Below, piece after piece: positions 10,961-22,004 of a stretch of 64,000 nucleotides of DNA. The position numbers and the translations under genes are program-made. The first letter of the stretch is position 1, and every line of letters begins with the position of its first letter. Under the pieces are notes generated by a model. That model was not told where the DNA came from, searched no databases, and saw nothing but the letters and a program-made list of their open reading frames with translations. The stretch lies in assembly GCA_016648135.1 (NCBI GenBank), contig JADDOH010002291.1, positions 1 through 64,000 on the forward strand. Reading direction: 5' to 3'. Source of the stretch: Agrypnia vestita. Taxonomy: Eukaryota > Arthropoda > Insecta > Trichoptera > Phryganeidae.

Positions 10961-11467
10961 ATAAAGATCAATTTTATTAATTATATAAATAATGTCGCTT
11001 CAAAATCATTTGTATCTTTTTAAAGAAGATGATTTATATAAAAAAAACTTTTTATTTAGATATATATTATAGTAGGTAAGGTAAGGTCTTAGAATATTAA
11101 GCATAAAAACAAACGTAACGTAAAATATATATTAAACTATTGTTTTATTGGAAAATTCTTGCGCATGCCGCATCATCTCTATATCCGTGGAGCTCCTCTG
11201 CCGTGACTGAGATGTAATATTCCCCCGTGCAAGTTTGTTCGGGACAGTAAAAATGTCAGGTACTTATTAAGATATGATTATCTATAATACAGCATATCCG
11301 AAGTAAGGAAAAGTGTACATAGTAAATTAAATATTATAAATAACTAGATCCCTTTTACATATAGTTTTCTATTAAAATTGTTTTGAAGTAAGTAATTATT
11401 ATTCATTTCCCATATATTATTTATTTATTTATATTTTGATTATCAATACTTCGATTTTTAATTTATT

Positions 11468-11550
11468 AGTATATATTGTATCTTGACGAAGGAACCATTG
11501 GCCCTGCAACATCTTGATATATTCAATGTATATAAGTGGTGAAAACAAAT
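11468..11550 (+). ncRNA. Hammerhead-ribozyme-like motif (decayed)
   Basis: TTGACGA (11483-11489) takes the place of CUGANGA, followed by AGGAACCATTGGCCCT and GCAAC in place of GAAAC. The sequence ends TTCAATGTATATAAGTGGTG AAAAC as in the copy at 10.9 kb. Flanking TATATATTG and CAATGTATATA can still pair as stem I. The two key core changes argue that this copy is dead. Confidence 0.4.
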
Positions 11551-12293
11551 CAGATTTTTATTAATTATATTAATAATTTCAGTAAAAATTTATTTTGCTA
11601 TTTTTGAAGGTGTTCTTAATTTTTGTTTTATATTCGTTAAATTAAATCAAAACAGTAAATTCTCTGATCCGATCTGTCTATCTCTGATTTTGAGAATTAC
11701 TCTGAAGTTTTGAATACACTTGAACAGATTTCGAAACTTGAAATATTTCAAACCAATTCATCTTCGCATTGTGGCCTTAATTAGTAACCACCCCCAGGCA
11801 GCTAATGCTGATCATCAAATCCTGTGTTACCACCCCTCGGTTCTCGGGCCAACCATCCCTTGTTCCATTGTTGGCTGCCGGTAAACAGGGAGAGATCTTC
11901 AGGAATACCTGGGGGTATCTTTACATTATAATATGTATTATTTACCACTCCAATGGCCGTATTGTTTGGATTGAGTACTCGGCTGACAATGATGGCGTGG
12001 ATCAGGGCGGCATATTGATATCACCACATAATTCTATTGGCAGCCTTTTGTGCGACCGACGAACGGATTGAAGTGCCAAGATTAAACGAAGTAAGAATAA
12101 TAGTGTTAATGTTTTGTATGTAAAATCTTCGAATGTATTGTTCCAATTACCAAGAAATGTATGAACACACGAAAGATAAGGCCCCGAACCACGTAAAAAA
12201 AAAATTGTCATTTTTTTTTTAAATTTTCAGAAAGGTGAATTTGTTAAGAATGCTCTCACCAAATATTTTAGAGAAATTTGTGAAATTGACGGA
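11551..12293. other. No recognised gene; GC-richer unknown block
   Basis: The block 11780-12075 is GC-richer than its surroundings and has an 88-codon open frame on the plus strand (11805-12071) with no family I recognise. CCACCCCCAGG near 11790 and CCTGGGGGT near 11910 form a short inverted pair. It is possibly transposon-derived. Confidence 0.35.
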
Positions 12294-12665
12294 GATCATC
12301 ATCATCATTCATGGCACTACAACCCTTGGTGGGTCTTGGCCTCCTCAATAATTTTCGTCCACTCATCTCGGTCTAGTGCCAGCTCTCTCCAGTTTTGAAG
12401 TCCGAAGGCAGAGATATCTTTGAGGGCTTAATTTTGGCCTTCTTAAGCTCCTTCGCCCTATTGGCTTTGAATTCAGCAGGGACTTTGGTGCTTGATGCTC
12501 GGACATTCTCTCCACATGACCCAGCCACCGAAGTCTTCCCAGTTTTATTAATTTTGTGACGTTTGGCACCTTAAATAGAGTATAGAGCTCATTGTTGTAA
12601 CGTCTGCGCCTAAGTCCATTTTCTAGAACCGGTCCGAAGATACGCTTCAAAATTTTCCTTTCAAG
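12294..12665 (-). pseudogene. LINE 3' end (reverse transcriptase C-terminal tail)
   Basis: The minus-strand frame 12650-12363 reads, in order, IFGPVLENG, RRRYNNELYTLF, LRWLGHVERM and GRRSLRRPK. The LRWLGHVERM...GRPR-type signature is the C-terminal tail of many insect non-LTR retrotransposons, downstream of the reverse transcriptase. The expected GRPR is altered here (RRPK). The frame is lost past 12440, and the element ends in an (ATG/ATC)n tail at 12294-12309, as RTE-like LINEs often do. Only the 3' end is present, consistent with 5' truncation during target-primed insertion. It is non-functional. Confidence 0.75.
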
Positions 12666-13325
12666 ATTGGCAGAGATACATTGATTTACTTACTGTTACT
12701 GCATTTGTCGAAATGTCCTCTTGGAAGCAGCATACCCTGCAAACCATAATTTAGATACAAGTACGAAAATTTGTATACAGTCTTCTATATGTATATATTG
12801 ACTATGAGTATTAATAAAAAAAATTCCATGTATCGTTTGCTTGAAATTATTTACGAAAAATACACCCTCGTACCGCGCACGAACCGTGGTGTGGGTAGGG
12901 CCTTAATATCTTAGAGGTATAAATGATAAAAATGTGAGAGAGTTTTTTTTTTAATTTCAAATAATAGACAGAATTTAAGAATTAAAAATATTACAAAAAG
13001 AGTAAAAGTAAAATATGTACATTTTTTTACGTAAAATGTTTGAATTACTTTCTGGGAACGTTCATGTGCAACTCTAGACTTTTAAAAGAAGTTAGGATAT
13101 ATTCAGAGTATCAAGAAATCTTAGGTTAATCGTTAGGTCACTGACTGTTATGTTTAGACGTATCCCTGATTCTTAGAAGTCCTTTACTGTGTGATTCAGA
13201 TTATCAATTGAGCGTTGTGCTTGTTTTTTATCAGTTTTTTATCTTCTGAATGCCTAATACAACTTTATGAAACAGAACTTATATACAGAATGAATAACAT
13301 CAGAATCCTTACATCGCAGCTAACG
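12666..13325. other. No recognised gene
   Basis: AT-rich DNA. A short GC-richer patch at 12860-12905 (ACCGCGCACGAACCGTGG) has no identified role. Confidence 0.4.
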
Positions 13326-13420
13326 AAATCCTATTTGTTCAACGTCTTCCTGGAAGACCATGTAAACGATGGAGAGACAGTTGAAATAGATCAATAGGTC
13401 TAAAACCTTATTAAAGTAAT
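13326..13420 (+). pseudogene. LINE C-terminal fragment
   Basis: One frame reads QRLPGRPCKRWRDS, a stop, then NRSIGLKP. The (R)PPGRPxKRWRDSW signature is the tail of a LINE open reading frame and also occurs at about 54690 as HRPPGRPPKRW. An in-frame TGA where Trp is expected shows decay. The fragment is about 30 codons. Its upstream extent could not be traced. Confidence 0.55.
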
Positions 13421-13860
13421 ATAGATAATTACAATATTGTCACTCGATGGAAGTTATTTCGGTATAATTTTTATAAATTTTGAACTCATAGGTTAAATAG
13501 TTTTTACTATCTTTAGTCTAAAAAATACTCGGATACTTCCGAGGAGTTAGGACAGGTTCTTGTCTAATTGAATGCATTCTTTAAGAGAGTAATTATTAAT
13601 GTAGGAATAAATAGACTTACCATAATTATAAAGTTCTAAACTGGAACAGGAACGCTCCCAACCGGGACAGGCACCAAATTTTCGTTTTATGAATTTCGAA
13701 GCAGAAGTTTTGAACTCGTACCGCGCTTAGGCATACGTGGCGTCTTTAGCAGTAAAAAATATTGAATAAAAAATAAACTTGTATTCCGTGGCGGGAAAAT
13801 AATATTTGTTCTACTTGTAGCTACTCTTATTGTGTTGTTCCGGGCGTCAATACCTGGTAA

Positions 13861-14559
13861 CGCCGGCCGCACACTGGATGCGTTTTCGTACGAAATTGAG
13901 TAGTACGTATACGTACAAATACGTAAGTACATTCCTAACCTTCGAAGTAGTATTGAACATCGCACACTGCAAACGATTTAGTAGTGCGTGTACGCATGTA
14001 TAGATACGACGTCCGACACGATCCGGATTTGTTCGGAAATTTTTGCGATTTCGTACGACGGATATTGAAAAATTTGTCAATTTGACACATGACCACAAAT
14101 GTTTGTGGGACCAAAGTGATTCAACTGCGTGACCATCAGCGCAGATCATGGCGGAAGATTCTCTTTTATTTCTAGATAGGATAGAGATTTCTAAAGACCT
14201 AAAAAACATCTGTAAGTTAAATAATTTGGTTTAATGAAGGTGAGGTATAATTATGTACTTCGAATAAAAAAACTTTTAAATATTTCTCCGATGTTATGAA
14301 CTCTCGTTGCACTTCGATTCTCCCCAGAATTTGTGAATCTATTAAATAGGTAGTCATGAAATTTGTCATTATTTACGTCTGCCATAATAGAGTTTTCCAT
14401 AAGATACAGGTTATTCATTTGGCACAAACGTCATTGGAGAAATGCGCAAAGTAACCGATCGTGACAACGCAAGACGCAATCAATGTGCGCGCTCCAATAC
14501 GTACGAAAGTAGTCGTACGAATACGTACGTAATAATTCGTATCCAAAGTGCGGCCGGCC
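13861..14559. mobile_element. PIF/Harbinger-like element, 699 bp
   Basis: The ends are CGCCGGCCGCACACTGGATG (left) and, inverted from the right, GGCCGGCCGCACTTTGGATA. Both are followed by CG-rich TACGTACG-type subterminal repeats. It is flanked by TAA on each side (13858-13860 and 14560-14562). A 3-bp TAA/TTA duplication with GGCC-rich ends is the hallmark of PIF/Harbinger. At 699 bp it is too short to encode both Harbinger proteins, so it is a deletion derivative. It contains a possible first exon at 14148. Open frames on the opposite strand look like shadows. Confidence 0.7.
14148..14211 (+). CDS. Candidate first exon inside the Harbinger-like element
   Basis: ATG at 14148 in good context (ATCATGG) starts a 21-codon frame, MAEDSLLFLDRIEISKDLKN plus Ile. 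It runs into CT|GTAAGTT, a strong splice donor at 14212. Its position within the inverted ends suggests the N-terminus of a transposon-encoded protein (Harbinger nuclease or its Myb-like partner), but 21 residues are too few to tell which. The rest of the gene appears deleted. Confidence 0.4.
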
Positions 14560-14562
14560 TAA

Positions 14563-15309
14563 CTCAGGACAAGGATGCGAACGCAGCGTGCGATAGCAAG
14601 TCCGGCAACGGCCCCGTGTGTAGAGCTAATTCATTCCGCTGCTCGCTCCTAGTCTGTGAACCAAACTTTTGTTACTGTCTGTAGTAATTAAGTTTTTTTT
14701 ATATGCACTGTAAGTTAGTGCAATATACAAAAAATAACAATAAGTACGAATGACCTTATTACTTTTCCATAACTGTCATGTCACCTCTCTTAAATTTAAA
14801 TTTGATAAGATTTAATGCAAATTATACCTCTTTCCATTTAGAAAGGACAATCGAATTAGCATGTCTAAGCCGTGCGTACGAGGCTCATTGCTTCGTTGTA
14901 TTAGTGGTTATATCCGTAAACACCAACATAATGAAACAATGTGCGCCAACGCACGCCTTAAATGAAAAGTTGTCTACCCACAGTCATATGGCTGGTTTTT
15001 ACACCACCGACACTACCTAACACAGTAAATTAGCATCCCGGTAAAGTGTAAACAAAATTGGTTTAGTAAATCACTTGATTTACTGAGCCAATTTAGATAT
15101 TTTTGTTTTTATATTAAAATAATAATGTCGATTATTTTAATTTATTAAAGTAAAAAAGTTGTCAACTATGTAAAAAATTGAAATAAAGAAAACACAAATA
15201 AAATATTTCTTTTTAAAAGTGTTTTTATTAAATATAACTTGTAAGTAAACCAACTTGCAGACTTTGCAATAATTCTAATTAATTAAAAATAATCTTTTAC
15301 TTTGTAATA
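14563..15309. other. No recognised gene; one weak hairpin
   Basis: The sequence 15058-15097 can fold as GGTTTAGTAAATCA-CT-TGATTTACTGAGCC with two mismatches. Otherwise this is AT-rich, with a mixed-composition stretch 14560-15020 in which I identify no feature. Confidence 0.4.
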
Positions 15310-16597
15310 TTAGGTCCTTACATATGAAATTGGCGTTTAGTATGGGAGGAACATAAAGCCGATTTTTTTTTTATTATAATATATTTATTTAATCAAAGTA
15401 TGTACCATTGCTATCTATGCACTTTTGCCATCTCATAGGTAGTTCATCGATCCCTTTACTAAAAAAACCATTCGGACGGGAATCAATAAAATCTTTGAAG
15501 GCGGTTTGGACTGCCCCATCGGAGATGAATTTTTTCCTTTGCAAGAAGTTATCCAAATTTCGAAAAAAATGGTAATCTGTTGGGGCAAGGTCCGGAGAGT
15601 ACGGTGGATGTCTTAGACATTCCAATTGAAGCTCCTCTAATTTGGTAGCCGTCTGTTGTGCAGTGTGTGGTCTAGCGTTATCATGAAGCAGCAGTGGCCT
15701 AGAACGATTGACCAGCCTCGGTTGTTTAGCAGCTAGCTGTTCCATCATGGTTTGCAGTTGCTGACAACAGACATCTGCCGTAATCGTCTGGCCAGATTTA
15801 AGAAAGCTGTAGTGAACGACACCAGCACTAGTCCACCAAACGCTCACAAGTAACTTTTTTGGAGTCAATTTTCGCTTGGGGCATGGTTTGGCTGGTTCGG
15901 CAGGGTTTAGCCATTGCGATGAGCGCTTCCGATTATCGTACAGGATCCACTTTTCATCACAGGTAATGATTCGATTTAAAATCCCTTCATTATTGTGCCG
16001 GTTGAGTAATGCAACGCAGCAGTCAACGCGCGTTTGTTGATTTGCTTCACTCAATTCGTGAGGTACCCACCTTTCAAGCTTTTTCACCTTACCAATTTGC
16101 TTCAAGTGGATTAAAACAGTTTTATCCACTAACACCGCAGCCTGCAGCTAACTCGGATGTGGTTTGCGATGGATCCGCTTCCACAATAGCCTTCAATTCT
16201 TCATTATCAACTTTGGTCTCCGGCCGTCCACGGGGCTTGTTCTGCAGGTCGAAATTTCCAGAACGAAAACGTTGGAACCAAAAACGCACTGTGTTTTCTT
16301 TTGCGGCACCGTCGCCATACACATCATTAATCCTTCGAGCCGTTTCTGCAGCACTGGTGCCACGGTGGAACTCGTACTCGTAAATAACGCGATATTTCAA
16401 GTTTTTCATTTTGTAAACTGAGTGACGCAAAGGAAAAAACAATTGAGGAAAAAACAAATGAATTATAATTTTCAAAACACAAATACATGAGTAAATAGCT
16501 GTATAAATTTGGGTTTGTAATTCCTAACCAAGGAGAGGATATTTGAGATCAAATTTGCCAGTACGGCAAAACGCCAATTTCATATGTAAGGATCTAA
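15310..16597 (-). mobile_element. mariner element, copy 1 (1288 bp)
   Basis: The inverted ends TTAGGTCCTTACATATGAAA (15310) and TTTCATATGTAAGGATCTAA (ending 16597) are each preceded or followed by TA (15308-15309; 16598-16599), the Tc1/mariner target duplication. The length fits a full mariner. The transposase lies on the minus strand and is nearly intact. A second copy lies at 22993-24107. High identity between the two points to fairly recent activity. Confidence 0.93.
15389..16409 (-). pseudogene. mariner transposase (DD34D), one frameshift
   Basis: The start at 16409 (MKNLKYRVIYEYE) gives 339 residues once a single inserted base near 16127 is discounted; the alternative upstream ATG would add an AT-rich leader. 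The N-terminal half has the helix-turn-helix DNA-binding region and the linker RSGNFDLQNKPRGRP. WVPHEL follows, then the catalytic residues in TCDEKW, LLHDNARPHT and SPDLAPTDYHFF. I count 34 residues between the second and third Asp, so this is DD34D. The C-terminus RWQKCIDSNGTYFD is intact. The enzyme cuts and pastes its element at TA sites. The extra base (GTGGATAAA versus GTGATAAA in copy 2) splits the frame after GCGVS, so this copy is not functional unless the frame is corrected at the RNA level. Confidence 0.93.
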
Positions 16598-16599
16598 TA

Positions 16600-17902
16600 T
16601 TATTAAAAAATATATATACATGAATAAGCCCACAAAGTGAAGCAATTTTTTCATTTTCAAAACGCTGTTTGTTTGCTTACTTATTAATCAATTGTATAAT
16701 TTAATTTATGTCGTTTTAAGGAGAAATATGCATTTAAATATATGGAACCTGGTAAAAATTTAGATTTGAAATCTTTCTACACAAAAATGTGATCCAAAAT
16801 GTAAGAAAAAATATAAGAAAAAGTGACGACTTTTGCTCGCATTGCCAGTCGACCGCCTTAAGAAGAATAACAGAAATGCAAAAAAATGTACTCTTTAATA
16901 ATAAATCAAATACGATTTTCGTTAAAATTTGACATATTTGTAAGTATCCACATACGTAGGTATTAGTAAAGTGGATCCGGTGATAGAGACCATCCATTTG
17001 TTGGACATCCTGCTATAGTTGTCCATTTCCGGTGGTGTTCAGGGGGCAGAATTTAATCCGCTTCTGGTTAGACCGAATCACGTGATGCGCATTTGGAAAT
17101 GTTGAACCATTTAAACCTCGGGGTGGGTTACCCAGGCGGTCTCTGTAAATTATTATACTCTAATAAACAATATATGTTTTAGAATTACTTTTATTAGGAT
17201 ATCGAATTTAAATTCTACAATAAATACCTGGAAGATATTCAATCACTTTTGCAAGGCCGGGCAAGAAAATAGCTTGTGTGTTTGATTAAGATTTAATAAA
17301 TAAATGAAAGAAATTAAATATTAACTTTTCTGTACAACAAACCACATCAGGTAGAAAAGAAAATAATCAAAAATATACAATTTTACTTTCGTTTTAATAT
17401 AATATTAAAAAGTAATCATAGTACTTGACTGTATACATTTACAAGAAACAAATAAATTACATTGTATATCGGAAATTATCGTTGTTCATGGTTATAAAGA
17501 ATACAAAAGTAGTTCAAAATAGATTTTTTATCAACACATTATCTTATCAATTATATCAAAAATTGAGAAATAGTTTTGACTGCGTATTTTTCATCAATAG
17601 ACAAATGTTAAAGTTACACCGTTTAGACACTAAACAGTCAGTAGGTCAGTGGCGTGTACTAAACATAAACTTAGATTTTGCTGTTAACAATAAACAAAAA
17701 ACGTATAGATGTATTTCGTATATTTTTCATCAAAAATGCTTTGTATATTTTAAGGATGGTTTATTTTTAATTAAATCAGGAATAGACCTGATTTCCACTC
17801 AATGTTTCTTTTCAGTATGCAACCAACGATTTTTTTTTATAGTATTGTAAATGACAATATCTTCTGGAATAAAATAATTCAAATTGTATATAAAATGTTA
17901 AA
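16600..17902. other. No recognised gene; longest AT-rich open frame
   Basis: A 141-codon open frame (17425-17850, plus) is the longest unexplained one here. It is Lys/Ile/Phe/Tyr-rich, as expected of random AT-rich DNA, and has no motif I recognise. A moderately GC-rich patch at 17030-17140 is also unassigned. Confidence 0.35.
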
Positions 17903-18320
17903 AAAACTAACCCATAAAAAACATGTTTTTATTATACTCCCTTTCTCATTTACTAGTTGAAACATTTTTTTCGCTTAACCTACGCGTTGGGCTTCGGTCG
18001 GGCGACGCTACGAAAGGGAGTAATAAACAATTTTCGAAAATCCAAAATTATATAATAATCAGGTTTCGCGTCTACCAGACGCGTTGAAATATTTTCATAA
18101 AACTTATTAAGTTCAAAATTTGAAAAATCCAAAAATTTAATAATTTTTCTAACGAAAATTTGATAAATCTTCTTGATTGTCGCCACGAGTCTGCTTGCAA
18201 TGTTTCAGCTCGATTGGATCACAGAAAAGGGGTTTAAAATGGATCCAAAGTTTTTTCGTCAGACAAGAAGACAAGAAAACAAGCAGACGCCACCTAGTTA
18301 ATATAAAAGGAGTAAAAAAC
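17903..18320 (+). repeat. Dispersed repeat family A, copy 5 (variant 1)
   Basis: It starts CTAACCCATAAAAAACATG, then ACTCCCTTTCTCATTTACTA, CGCTTAACCTACGCGTTGGG and CTACCAGACGCGTTGAAATA. It ends GACGCCACCTAGTTAATATA and GGAGTAAAAAA. It is closest to the copy at 3863 and the inverted copy at 22005. Confidence 0.7.
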
Positions 18321-19772
18321 ACAAAAATTTAACGAACTTTGTTTACAAGTACCATAAAACAGAATCAGTTTGAATCCATATTATTCATTATAATTAATGT
18401 ACCTATGAAATAAAAGTAATAATTGATTTAAACATTGCCAATAATCGATTTAAATATTGCAACTCTGTTACCAAATGATCGAAAATAATTCAAAAGTAAC
18501 AAATCAAACTGACAGTTAGAATACATACAAAACATTTAGTATGTCAGTAAATATAGGTATAGTAAAAGTTTCACATTTCTAAGTTTCCTGCGTGCTATGC
18601 TCACCAACAATCAGTAGGAAAATACCCAGTTCAGTAAAACTATCTTTTAGATCGTGACACAAATTTGATGCGCATTAAAAATTAAAATAGGAGAAGAATT
18701 GATATGAGGTAGTCATGTTTATTTTATGTTTAGTATTATTTCATAATAATTATTTCTTACAATCTTAAGTGATGCACAACTTTTTTGTTTAAATGCGTTT
18801 CACGCCACTGCCGCATATGTTTTCCTTTATTATAAAATGCATTAATATTAAAAATATCGATTTATACCATTATAAGTTGATGTATTAGAGTAAAATTTCT
18901 TTTAAATTCATTAGTTTTTAAATGCTAAAAAATTCCCTATATTAAAAGCTACTCTCTTCGCCAACGCAATACCTTTTAATAACTTAAAGTAAATAAATTA
19001 TTTCTCTAAAATTTCCCAGAAAATAATTCATTGTAGTATATAGGAATCGAATTCCTTTGACAAACAAGCGCAATGAATTTGTATTGAAAGAAGATTTCGA
19101 GACTTATTGTTGACAAGATCGGAACTCCGGACCGACCAGCCGTAAAAAATGGTCACCGCTTTTGTGATGAAAAATCGAATCATAACACAAAAGGAAAAAT
19201 CACGGAATAAATCAAAGTGTCCTTTTTTTACCAAAATTGAATCTCCCGGGGGAACGTGAGATGTGACCCGATTATTCGTGCTAGTAGTGTGTGTGCATTT
19301 GTAAGATTAACATTTTACAAGGGTGTTAGTGAGGTACAAGTATTAGTGAAGGAGGCTTATACGCGGATATTCTTAAGATGTTTTCCTTTGTCAGGTTTTT
19401 ATACATCTCTTCATTTTTATAAAAGATAAATTAAAATAAATGTATTTTTTATTATACTTTCCGTTTCGTTTTGTATATTTCTTTTAATTTTTATTATTAT
19501 AGATGCGTAGAGCTTTATTAATTGTTATTAATTAGTGCTTCTAGCAAGGTTGAAGAAGGTGACAAAATAATGGACTGAAAATTTTTTATTTGCGTTAAAT
19601 ACGAAAGAATCAAGTCACAGAAAATAAAGGTCAATTTTTTAATTTTGAACCTGTACAGTTGGTCACTGTCGAATATGTTGCTATTTTATATTTATATATG
19701 TCGTTCCTAAAGAATATGTTTGCAATATATGGGTAAGACCTGTCAAACGGTGTTGATTTGCATAGGAAATAT
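18321..19772. other. No recognised gene
   Basis: AT-rich with a mixed patch at 19060-19300 (containing CGGAACTCCGGACCGACCAG). The end of this stretch (19735-19770) resembles the GTCAAACGGTGTTGATTTGC string of the LINE tail at about 6190, suggesting that a LINE tail was interrupted by the following MITE. Confidence 0.4.
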
Positions 19773-19952
19773 ACAGGGTTATTTGAAAAACATTTATAAC
19801 CTCGCAGGACTATATTCCTGCATTGGTTGTGAGTCGAAAATATTCAAGCAGACGTTTCTTAAATATATCATGGTTGCTTGAACATTTTCGATTCATAATC
19901 AAGGCAAAAATATAGTCCTGAGAAGTTATTAATGTTTTACAAATAACCCTGT
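19773..19952. mobile_element. 180-bp palindromic MITE, ACAGGGTTATTTG ends
   Basis: The ends ACAGGGTTATTTG and CAAATAACCCTGT continue as near-complete complementary arms: AACATT, AATAAC/GTTATT, AGGACTATATT, TTGTGAGTCGAAAATATTCA and its inverse. The element is close to a perfect foldback with a short centre near 19860. It is non-coding. It is related to the element at 7617, which shares GAGTCGAAAAT. Confidence 0.8.
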
Positions 19953-20035
19953 GTATCGTGTAGAGAGACTGGGGTTAAAATTTATTTTAATTTTTTTTTT
20001 AATATTTAAAAAACAAAATATCATAGAAAACAAAA

Positions 20036-20111
20036 GAACGAACTGACGGACAGACAACAAAATTATTATTCAATAATAATAATTTCGTTGTCTGTCTGTC
20101 TTTCAGTTCTT
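20036..20111. repeat. Foldback of (GACA)n LINE tail
   Basis: AACTGACGGACAGACAAC plus AAAATTATTATT is followed after 2-3 bases by AATAATAATTTCGTTGTCTG and TCTGTCTTTCAGTTC. The arms are about 34-38 bases with few mismatches. It looks like two LINE-like (GACA)n tails joined tail to tail. Confidence 0.65.
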
Positions 20112-20694
20112 AACTTCCTTTAAGTTGTGTAATTTTTTTTTATCCCAATGGATATTTTTTTATTATTACAATATAAGAGTACATAGATACCTATACTAGC
20201 TGAAAAATTCAATCATATTAATAACTCAGAAATTTCGGTAAGTTGTAGAAATGGTTTAAGAATAATTGTTGTAAATAAATATTTTTATCTGTTTACAAGC
20301 GATACCATGCGTCAATTGATGTTATGGAACTGAGATGTTGAATCTAGCATGAAGCAAACTTATAATTTTGTCTCTTTCTCGCTCACGCACACATAGACAT
20401 ATATCGGTACACAAAACATCATTGAAGTGCTACGACCAAAGAACAAAGTTCTATAATTTTAATAATCACCCAACTAATTTTACACAACACGGTACAATCC
20501 ACGCATTCAGTCAACACATTGGAGCACGAGTTACACGTAAAAAATATCTATTTATTCAGAATATTTTAAGTATGTTTTAGGTTTGTTTTATGAATGTTTT
20601 GTATTTTTCATATTTGTATTTCAATTCACAATTCCACTCTAGAAAGCCCCTTTGCTCTTAAAATATTTCAAGATAATAATTGTATGAATGGTAT

Positions 20695-21240
20695 ACAGGA
20701 TGAGCCGGCATACTGGAAGATTTGGTGTATTAAATGAGTCGGCATATTGCACATGCATGGATTGGCATATTAAACGATAATACTGAATTAGCATATTGGA
20801 TGAGCTGTTATACACAATAAGTTGTCAATATAGAGTAAACAATTGTACAGAGATGAACTAAACGTCTTCTTTAGGAAAGGGGAAAGTGTCACAGCGGAAG
20901 TTAGTCGCTTCGCGTATATTTAAGACACATTTAAAATGCAGTTATATTATTTATTTTTTCATAATTAAATTGCTTAGTTAAAAAAATTAGCAATAGACTT
21001 TATTATCACTATTTATTATCAAACCGAGTCTTTTCAAGTAAAAACCTTTTTTTTTGTAATAAAACACGAGTTATTTACTAAGATTTTAAGAGTAGGTATT
21101 TAAGTTGACATTTTCATAATTACTTCAAAATTAACAATTTTGTAGTAATTTTTATAAACAAATCAAACGTTTTGGAACCAGCCGTGAAACATACTGGTAT
21201 ACCAATTAGTATTTCAGGTGAGTTAGCATATTGGATTTAG
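20695..21240 (+). repeat. Degenerate GGCATATTGGATGA-type short repeats
   Basis: Between 20697 and 20815 there are at least four variants of (T)GAGYYGGCATAYTGGA spaced 25-40 bases apart, with a further one at 21222-21240 (GTGAGTTAGCATATTGGA). This looks like a decayed minisatellite. There is no coding. Confidence 0.4.
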
Positions 21241-21720
21241 CAAATACATAAAGCGATATAGGTCGGTTGTTGATTAACGATCTGTATTAGTACTTGAGTG
21301 AAATTTAATTATGATAAAAACAAAATCAACTCAGATTGATACGCATTTAAATTGAAAGAAAAACAAACTGAATAAATCTCATCTCCGAAGGAATAATATT
21401 CGACATTATTCCGGTTTTTCGTAATTTTGTAAATTAGTATGCAAATTTGAATTATTTTCGTCAATGTCAACCCGAAATTCATTTTGTGAATATTTTCCAA
21501 AAACTCTCTTTGATTTAGCGAGATTAGTATCTTTATTTGAGTTTATTGGTTTATCGGCGGTTGGAGGAATTTATCGGACAGGCACGGCTTTCCAGGGATA
21601 CGAAGGATAATACTTTTATTAAATTATTATTATCTATAAAAAAATATATTTAATATTAGGGTTCAAGGCTAACAGCATATAGTCATTAATTTATCGCATT
21701 CCACATGGAGCTAATGTTGA
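21241..21720. other. No recognised gene
   Basis: AT-rich stretch with no feature I can support. Confidence 0.4.
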
Positions 21721-21799
21721 ACCATATGTTATACAATAAAATTTATTTATTTTTTATGAAACATTTACAGTACAAACATAAATTTAATTTGTTATAAAT

Positions 21800-21995
21800 T
21801 AATTAGGAATATATATAAAAAAACAAGAATTAAACAAATATAAAATCAAAAAAATATTAATATTAATTAATAAGACATACAGAAAAATCAAATTACCGAA
21901 AAATTATTTTAGCTGCTGCTAGGATTCGAACCAACCAAGGATTCACTCTAGCCGGGAATGGCAGCTTGGTAAATTAACGTAAATTTTTCGACCTT
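21800..21995 (-). repeat. tRNA-derived SINE, inverted, decayed
   Basis: On the minus strand the order is CGACCTTATAT-like leader, tRNA-like piece (21965-21911) with box B GGTTCGAATCC, then TTTTTCGGTAATTTGATTTT and TCTGTATGTCTTATTAATTA. The same leader, tRNA and TTTTTCTGTATGTCTTTCTA body occur at 43620-43930 and 50709-51384. Only about 55 nt of the tRNA-like part remain, and no functional tRNA can be drawn. Confidence 0.65.
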
Positions 21996-22004
21996 ATATT
22001 TGAG

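Noticed and set aside
13687..14209. Minus-strand frames of 92 and 120 codons
   Set aside because: They run antisense through the Harbinger-like ends and have no family resemblance.
16009..16421. Plus-strand open frames of 85-124 codons over the mariner copy
   Set aside because: Shadows of the minus-strand transposase; the same shadows recur in copy 2 at 23669-23931.
17425..17850. 141-codon open frame
   Set aside because: Length is reachable by chance in AT-rich DNA; composition is Lys/Ile/Phe/Tyr and no motif is present.
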